The translations under genes and the position numbers were made by a program. Source: Persebacter sp051008975 (GTDB lineage Bacteria > Pseudomonadota > Gammaproteobacteria > Tethybacterales > Persebacteraceae). Taken from it: 16,254 nt of DNA. The notes beneath the pieces were generated by a model. That model saw nothing but the letters and a program-made list of their open reading frames with translations, had not been told where the DNA came from and did no database searches. Every line of letters begins with the position of its first letter. The stretch's first letter is position 1. The DNA lies in assembly GCA_051008975.1 (NCBI GenBank), contig JBPCXA010000195.1, forward strand, positions 1 through 16,254, read 5' to 3'. This document shows positions 12,149-16,254 of this stretch, piece after piece.

Positions 12149-14424
12149 TGGCGCGGGCGTTCAAAATTTTGTTTTGGGGCGGCGTATTTGTCGCGCTGAA
12201 CGCCGCATTTTTCTCGCTGCTGGCGTTGGCGGTGCTGTATCAGAAACTGCCGCGTCTGGACGCGCTCGCCGATTATCGCCCGCGTCTGCCGATGCGGATT
12301 TACACCAGCGAGGGCGATTTGATCGGCGAATTCGGCAAGGAAAAGCGCGCCTATCGCGCCTACCGCGAATTTCCGCGCCTGCTGGTGGACTCGTTGCTGG
12401 CGACCGAGGACGCGCGTTTTTTCACCCATCGCGGGGTGGATTTTTACGGCGTGGCGCGCGCCGCGCTGGGGTATTTTGAGGGACGCCGGGAAGGCGCCAG
12501 CACGATCACGATGCAGGTGGCGCGCAACTTTTATCTGACCCGCGAACGAACGTTGACGCGCAAGGTCGCCGAAATATTGCTGGCGTTGGAAATTGAACGG
12601 CGTTTCGGCAAGCGCGCAATTTTGGAGCGGTATATGAACCAGATTTATCTGGGGCGCGGGGCGTTCGGTTTCGCCGCCGCCGCCCGCGCCTATTACGACA
12701 AATCTTTGAGCGAGTTGACCGCCGCCGAAATCGCCCTGCTCGCCGGACTGCCGAAGGCGCCGAGTACCTACGACCCGCGCCGCCGTCCCGCCGCGGCGAA
12801 GGCGCGGCAGGCGCATGTGTTGCGGCGGATGCTGAACGGCGGATTAATTGACGAAACTTTGTATTTGGAACTGGCGTCCGCCGGGCTGCCGCCGCTGCGG
12901 CCGGCGCGGCGGCGTTTCAGCGTGGAGGCGTCCTTCGTCGCCGAGGAAGTGCGGCGGCTGGTGTTCGCGCATTTCGGCGAGGAGGCGTACGAGCGCGGCT
13001 TGAACATTTACACGACAATTCAGACGCGGATGCAAAACGCCGCCGTGAACGCGCTGCGGCGCGGGCTGCTGGCGCACGAATCGCGCCGCGAATATGCCGG
13101 CCCGGAAAATTTTTTGGACGCGGGCGGAATGTCGCGCGACGAAATCGCCGCCGCGCTGCGTTCCGCGCCGTCCGCGGGCGGACTGATGCCGGCGGTCGTC
13201 GTCGCGGCGGACGCGAAAATACTGTCAATGGTCGGCGCGGACGGCGAGCGATACGATGTCGCCGCCAAATCGCTGGGGCGGTTGCGCCGCCATTTGCCCG
13301 GCGGCGGACGCGCACCCGAAATCGTCCGCGGCGCGGTGGTGCGTCTTGCGGGCGGCGGCGACCGCGTTTCGGTGGTCGCGATTCCCGCCGCGGAGGCGGC
13401 GTTGGTGGCGCTGGCGCCCGAAGACGGGGCGGTGCTGGCGCTCGCCGGCGGCTTTGATTTCGCGCGCAGCCAGTTCAATCATGCGACGCAGGCGCGGCGG
13501 CAGCCCGGTTCCAGCATCAAGCCGTTCATTTATTCCGCGGCGTTGGAGAAGGGATTCACCCCCGCCAGCGTGCTTCCCGATACGCCGATTTTTTTGTCCG
13601 CCGAAGAAACCGGCAGCGGCGAGAGTTGGGAGCCGCGAAACTACGACGGCAAGGCGACCGGACCGATTTTGCTGCGGCGCGCGCTGGCGTTGTCCAAAAA
13701 TCTGGCGACCGTGCATTTGCTGAAATTTATCGGCATTCCCTACGCGCGCGATTATCTGGCGCGGTTCGGATTTCGGCGGCGCGATCATCCGCCGTATTTG
13801 ACGACCGGGCTGGGGGCGGGCGCGACTTCGCCGATGGAACTCGCGCTGGGATACGCGGTTTTCGCCAACGGCGGCTTTCGCGTGAACGACTATCTGATTT
13901 CGCGGGTGGAGGATTACGACGGCAATGTCGTCGTCAACGAACTGGATTTTGAATCGCGGCGGCGGGCGGTGGACGCGCGCAACGCGTTTATTATGACCTC
14001 GCTTTTGCAAAGCGCGGTGCGCGAAGGCACCGGGCGGAGCGTACTGGCGACGATTAACCGCCGCGACCTGGCGGGAAAAACCGGCACGACCAACGAATTT
14101 CGCGACGCGTGGTTCGGCGGCTTCGCCGGCGACGTCGTCGCCGTATCGTGGATCGGCTACGACCAGCTCCGTCCGCTCGGCAAACGCGAAACCGGCGGGC
14201 GGGCGGCGCTGCCGATTTGGGGCGATTTTATGGCCGCCGCCCTGTCCGGGCGCGCCGAAATTGAGTATTTGCCGCCGCCGGGAATTGTCGCCGCCGACAT
14301 TGACGGCGAAAGCGGGCGGCTGCTTTCGGCGGGCGACGCCGCCGCCGGACGGCGCGAATATTTTTATCAGGAACTGCTGCCGGCGGCGGACGAATCGCCG
14401 GGCGACACCGGAGAATTGTTTTGA
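12148..14424 (+). CDS. mrcA: penicillin-binding protein 1A, bifunctional transglycosylase/transpeptidase
   Basis: This class A PBP polymerises and cross-links peptidoglycan in the periplasm. It has 758 residues: an N-terminal membrane anchor (about 8-30), then glycosyltransferase family 51 with catalytic Glu87 in LLATEDARFFTHRGVDFYGV, GASTITMQVARNF and RYMNQIYLGRGAFGF. The transpeptidase motifs are Ser455-x-x-Lys458 in QPGSSIKPF, SKN at 516-518 and KTGT at 644-647. The inter-domain region (about 310-420) is shorter than in the 850-residue E. coli PBP1A. The reading frame is open back to 11911 over pgsA, but only the ATG at 12148 gives a membrane anchor start. It overlaps pgsA by one base and lpxL by four. 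Confidence 0.95.
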   Translation: MARAFKILFWGGVFVALNAAFFSLLALAVLYQKLPRLDALADYRPRLPMRIYTSEGDLIGEFGKEKRAYRAYREFPRLLVDSLLATEDARFFTHRGVDFYGVARAALGYFEGRREGASTITMQVARNFYLTRERTLTRKVAEILLALEIERRFGKRAILERYMNQIYLGRGAFGFAAAARAYYDKSLSELTAAEIALLAGLPKAPSTYDPRRRPAAAKARQAHVLRRMLNGGLIDETLYLELASAGLPPLRPARRRFSVEASFVAEEVRRLVFAHFGEEAYERGLNIYTTIQTRMQNAAVNALRRGLLAHESRREYAGPENFLDAGGMSRDEIAAALRSAPSAGGLMPAVVVAADAKILSMVGADGERYDVAAKSLGRLRRHLPGGGRAPEIVRGAVVRLAGGGDRVSVVAIPAAEAALVALAPEDGAVLALAGGFDFARSQFNHATQARRQPGSSIKPFIYSAALEKGFTPASVLPDTPIFLSAEETGSGESWEPRNYDGKATGPILLRRALALSKNLATVHLLKFIGIPYARDYLARFGFRRRDHPPYLTTGLGAGATSPMELALGYAVFANGGFRVNDYLISRVEDYDGNVVVNELDFESRRRAVDARNAFIMTSLLQSAVREGTGRSVLATINRRDLAGKTGTTNEFRDAWFGGFAGDVVAVSWIGYDQLRPLGKRETGGRAALPIWGDFMAAALSGRAEIEYLPPPGIVAADIDGESGRLLSAGDAAAGRREYFYQELLPAADESPGDTGELF

Positions 14425-15290
14425 CCGCGACGGCGTTTTTTCTGCTGAAAATTTTGGGGCGGCTGCCGCTGCGGACGCGCCGCCGTCTCGGCGCATGTTT
14501 AGGCGATTTGGCGCGTTTGATTTTGCGCGGACGGCGGCGGGTGGCGGCGCGCAATCTGTCGCTGGCGTTGCCGGAGATTTCCGCCGCCGAGCGGCGGGCG
14601 GTGTTGCGGCGGCATTTTCAACTTTTGGGCGCGGTGTTTTTGGACGAATGCGCGCTGCTCGGAATGTCCGCGTCGGAAGTGCGGGAATGGCTGCATTTGG
14701 ACGACGAAGACGCGTCGCGGGAGGGGCCGGTGATTTTTTGCGCGCCGCATTTTGTCGCCGCCGGAATCGGCGGACTGCGGCTGTCGGCGCCGCTGGGCGG
14801 GCGCGTGATGTTTCATTACCGCCCCTTGCACAGCCGGTTTTGGGATTGTTTTTACCGCCGTCTGCGCGGCAAATTCGGCGCCGCCGGAATATCCGCCGCT
14901 TCGGCCGGGGCGATGCGGCTTTGCGCGCGCAATTTACGGCGGGGCGGGGCGGTGTTTTATCTGCCCGACACGGACGGCGGACGGCGCAAGAGCGCGGTAT
15001 TCGCGCCGTTTTTGGGGGTCGCGGCGGCGGCGACGACGACCGCGCCTTCGCGTCTGGCTTCGCTCGGCGGCGCGCGGGTGCGGTTGTTTACTTCTTTTTT
15101 GACGGACGATGGTTATGAAATCCAAATGTCGCCGCCGTTGGAAGATTTTCCGGGCGCGGACGCCGCCGCCGACACGCGCCGCCTCAACGCCCTCATCGGA
15201 GAGCAAATTCGCCGCGACCCGGCGCAGTATTACTGGCTGCATCGCCGGTTCAAAACCCGTCCCGAGGGAGAATCGCCGCGTTATGCGTGA
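14421..15290 (+). CDS. lpxL: LpxL/HtrB-family lipid A acyltransferase homologue with altered catalytic dyad
   Basis: This 289-residue inner-membrane member of the lysophospholipid acyltransferase-like family adds a secondary acyl chain to lipid A. Family landmarks are in order: RRRVAARNLSLALPE (38-52), HF at 110-111, YRPLHSRFWD (133-142), LRRGGAVFYLPDTDGG (172-187) and ATTTAPSRLA. The HX4(D/E) catalytic motif reads HFVAAG, so Gly115 stands where Glu/Asp is expected; I checked the codons (CAT...GGA). The start is TTG at 14421, forming a TTGA overlap with the mrcA stop, with GGAG 7 bases upstream; no nearby ATG exists. The stop overlaps dapF by 8 bases, an lpxL-dapF order also known in Betaproteobacteria. 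Activity is uncertain. Confidence 0.88.
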   Translation: MTATAFFLLKILGRLPLRTRRRLGACLGDLARLILRGRRRVAARNLSLALPEISAAERRAVLRRHFQLLGAVFLDECALLGMSASEVREWLHLDDEDASREGPVIFCAPHFVAAGIGGLRLSAPLGGRVMFHYRPLHSRFWDCFYRRLRGKFGAAGISAASAGAMRLCARNLRRGGAVFYLPDTDGGRRKSAVFAPFLGVAAAATTTAPSRLASLGGARVRLFTSFLTDDGYEIQMSPPLEDFPGADAAADTRRLNALIGEQIRRDPAQYYWLHRRFKTRPEGESPRYA

Positions 15291-16116
15291 GTTGCGTTTT
15301 TCTAAAATGCACAGTTGCGGCAACGATTTCGTGGTCATTGACGCGGTGCGGCAGACGCTGCCGTCGGAGTTTCCGGCGGCGGAAATCGCCTCGCGGCGGC
15401 GCGGAGTCGGCTGCGACCAGATTTTGATTTTGGAGCGGGCGCGCGGCGGCGGCGCGGATTTCAACTATCGCATTCTCAACGCGGACGGCGGCGAAGTCGG
15501 ACAATGCGGCAACGGCGCGCGCTGCGTCCACGCCTTTTTGCGGCGGCGCAAACTGACGCGCAGCCGGCGCCTGCGGTTGCGCACGAAAACCGCCGAAATC
15601 GTCACCGAGGACGCCGGCAAAAAGGGCGTCCGCGCCTATCTGGGAACGCCGGTGTTCGCGCCCGCCAAAATTCCGCTGCGGCGCAAAAAAGAGCAACTCT
15701 GGTATTCGGCTTCGGCGGCGGAGGGCGGGATGTGTTTGCCGGGGCGGTTTGCGGCGTTGTCGCTGGGAAATCCGCACGCGATATTCGCCGCCGAGGCGGA
15801 GGACATCGTCGCGGCGGGCGAGGCGTTGAACGACCGGCGGAAACTATTTCCGGAGGGCGTCAACGCCGGATTTTGCCGCCGCACGGAAAACGGCATATTC
15901 GTGCGCGTCTACGAGCGCGGGGCGGGCGAAACGCCGTCCTGCGGCAGCGGCGCGGCGGCGGCGGCGGCGGTGTTTATCCGCGGCGGCGCGTGCCGCAGTC
16001 CGCTGCGGGTAACAATGCGCGGCGGCGAATTGCTGTGCGGCTGGCGCGGCGAAGGACATCCGGCGTGGCTGCAGGGCGGCGTCCATTTCGTCTTTGACGG
16101 CGCGCTGCGGATATAG
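15283..16116 (+). CDS. dapF: diaminopimelate epimerase
   Basis: This cytoplasmic enzyme converts LL- to meso-diaminopimelate for lysine and peptidoglycan synthesis. Its 277 residues match the usual 274. The catalytic cysteines are Cys75 (QCGNGARC) and Cys220 (GETPSCGSGA). HSCGNDFVVID at 10-20, GVGCDQILIL, LGNPHAIF and RVYERGAGET complete the family pattern. The reading frame extends upstream over lpxL, but the ATG at 15283 begins the conserved MRELRFSKMHSCGNDF; GGGAG lies 12 bases before it. It is the last protein gene of the uvrC-pgsA-mrcA-lpxL-dapF run and, like mrcA, serves cell-wall synthesis. Confidence 0.96.
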   Translation: MRELRFSKMHSCGNDFVVIDAVRQTLPSEFPAAEIASRRRGVGCDQILILERARGGGADFNYRILNADGGEVGQCGNGARCVHAFLRRRKLTRSRRLRLRTKTAEIVTEDAGKKGVRAYLGTPVFAPAKIPLRRKKEQLWYSASAAEGGMCLPGRFAALSLGNPHAIFAAEAEDIVAAGEALNDRRKLFPEGVNAGFCRRTENGIFVRVYERGAGETPSCGSGAAAAAAVFIRGGACRSPLRVTMRGGELLCGWRGEGHPAWLQGGVHFVFDGALRI

Positions 16117-16124
16117 CGATGCGG

Positions 16125-16130
16125 TACAAT
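16125..16130 (+). promoter_or_regulatory. -10 hexamer of tRNA-Val
   Basis: TACAAT ends 10 bases before the mature 5' end of tRNA-Val. A TTGACG occurs at 16094-16099 inside dapF, but its 25-base spacing is too long for a standard -35. Confidence 0.45.
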
Positions 16131-16140
16131 ACGGCATTCC

Positions 16141-16212
16141 GGGCGCTTAGCTCAGCGGGAGAGCGCCGCCTTCACACGGCGGAGGTCACTGGTTCAATCC
16201 CAGTAGCGCCCA
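16141..16212 (+). tRNA. tRNA-Val (anticodon CAC)
   Basis: A full cloverleaf is visible. The acceptor is GGGCGCT paired with AGCGCCC, and the D stem is GCTC/GAGC. The anticodon stem is CCGCC/GGCGG around loop TTCACAC (CAC at 16173-16175), and the T stem is ACTGG/CCAGT with loop TTCAATC. The discriminator A is at 16212. The next bases are CCG, so the full 3' CCA is not encoded. CAC reads the GUG valine codon, which suits a GC-rich genome. Confidence 0.97.
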
Positions 16213-16254
16213 CCGGTTTTGCATTAAATTAATTGCGGCGTTTTTTTTGGAACG

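Noticed and set aside
13225..14496. 423-codon minus-strand frame opposite mrcA
   Set aside because: The plus strand carries all PBP1A catalytic motifs; the antisense frame is Arg/Gln-rich with no domain.

Overview
The window is a dense, very GC-rich stretch of a proteobacterial chromosome. The lipid A acyltransferase, the Gram-negative class A penicillin-binding protein and the signal-bearing cytochromes c indicate a diderm. uvrC-pgsA and lpxL-dapF adjacency, and a tRNA-Val(CAC), point to the Beta/Gammaproteobacteria. No closer placement is possible by eye. Most genes abut or overlap by 1-8 bases, and ATGA or TTGA junctions recur, so the genome looks streamlined.

Minus-strand arm (read from 7738 down to 1). 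SRP (4.5S) RNA is followed within 24 bases by dnaX and ybaB. A GC-rich hairpin lies between ybaB and the next unit. A promoter-like element at 5650-5655 then starts a tight run: two small cytochromes c, the S41 protease ctpA, a LivM-type permease, a Liv-type substrate-binding protein, a Frag1/DRAM-like membrane protein, a small zinc-finger protein, a 40-residue small ORF, and a LivF-type ATPase cut by the window edge. Together these supply part of a branched-chain/carboxylate ABC importer; no LivH or LivG is seen here.

Middle (about 7740-9780). This is the accessory-looking part. A single gene of unknown function encodes a secreted protein with a probable outer-membrane beta-barrel C-terminus. 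A tract of 13 C lies five codons into the gene, and a change of one C either way brings a stop codon within a few codons: a classic phase-variation layout. The gene is bracketed by composite palindromic repeats. The linker between repeat units is in the same orientation on both sides, but the cores inside the palindromes are inverted relative to each other.

Plus-strand arm (9780-16212). uvrC, pgsA, mrcA (PBP1A), lpxL and dapF overlap one another in a single envelope/repair operon, followed by tRNA-Val. The LpxL homologue has Gly where the acidic member of the catalytic HX4(D/E) dyad is expected.

Stretches above 300 bases without a gene: 7740-8093 (SRP promoter plus repeats) and 9306-9779 (promoter of the barrel gene, repeats, uvrC promoter). 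The last 42 bases after the tRNA are AT-rich with a T8 run; no gene is seen there.

Several unit-leading genes (cytochrome c, dnaX, uvrC) have a -10-like hexamer only 8-9 bases before the start codon and no usable Shine-Dalgarno, suggesting leaderless messages.
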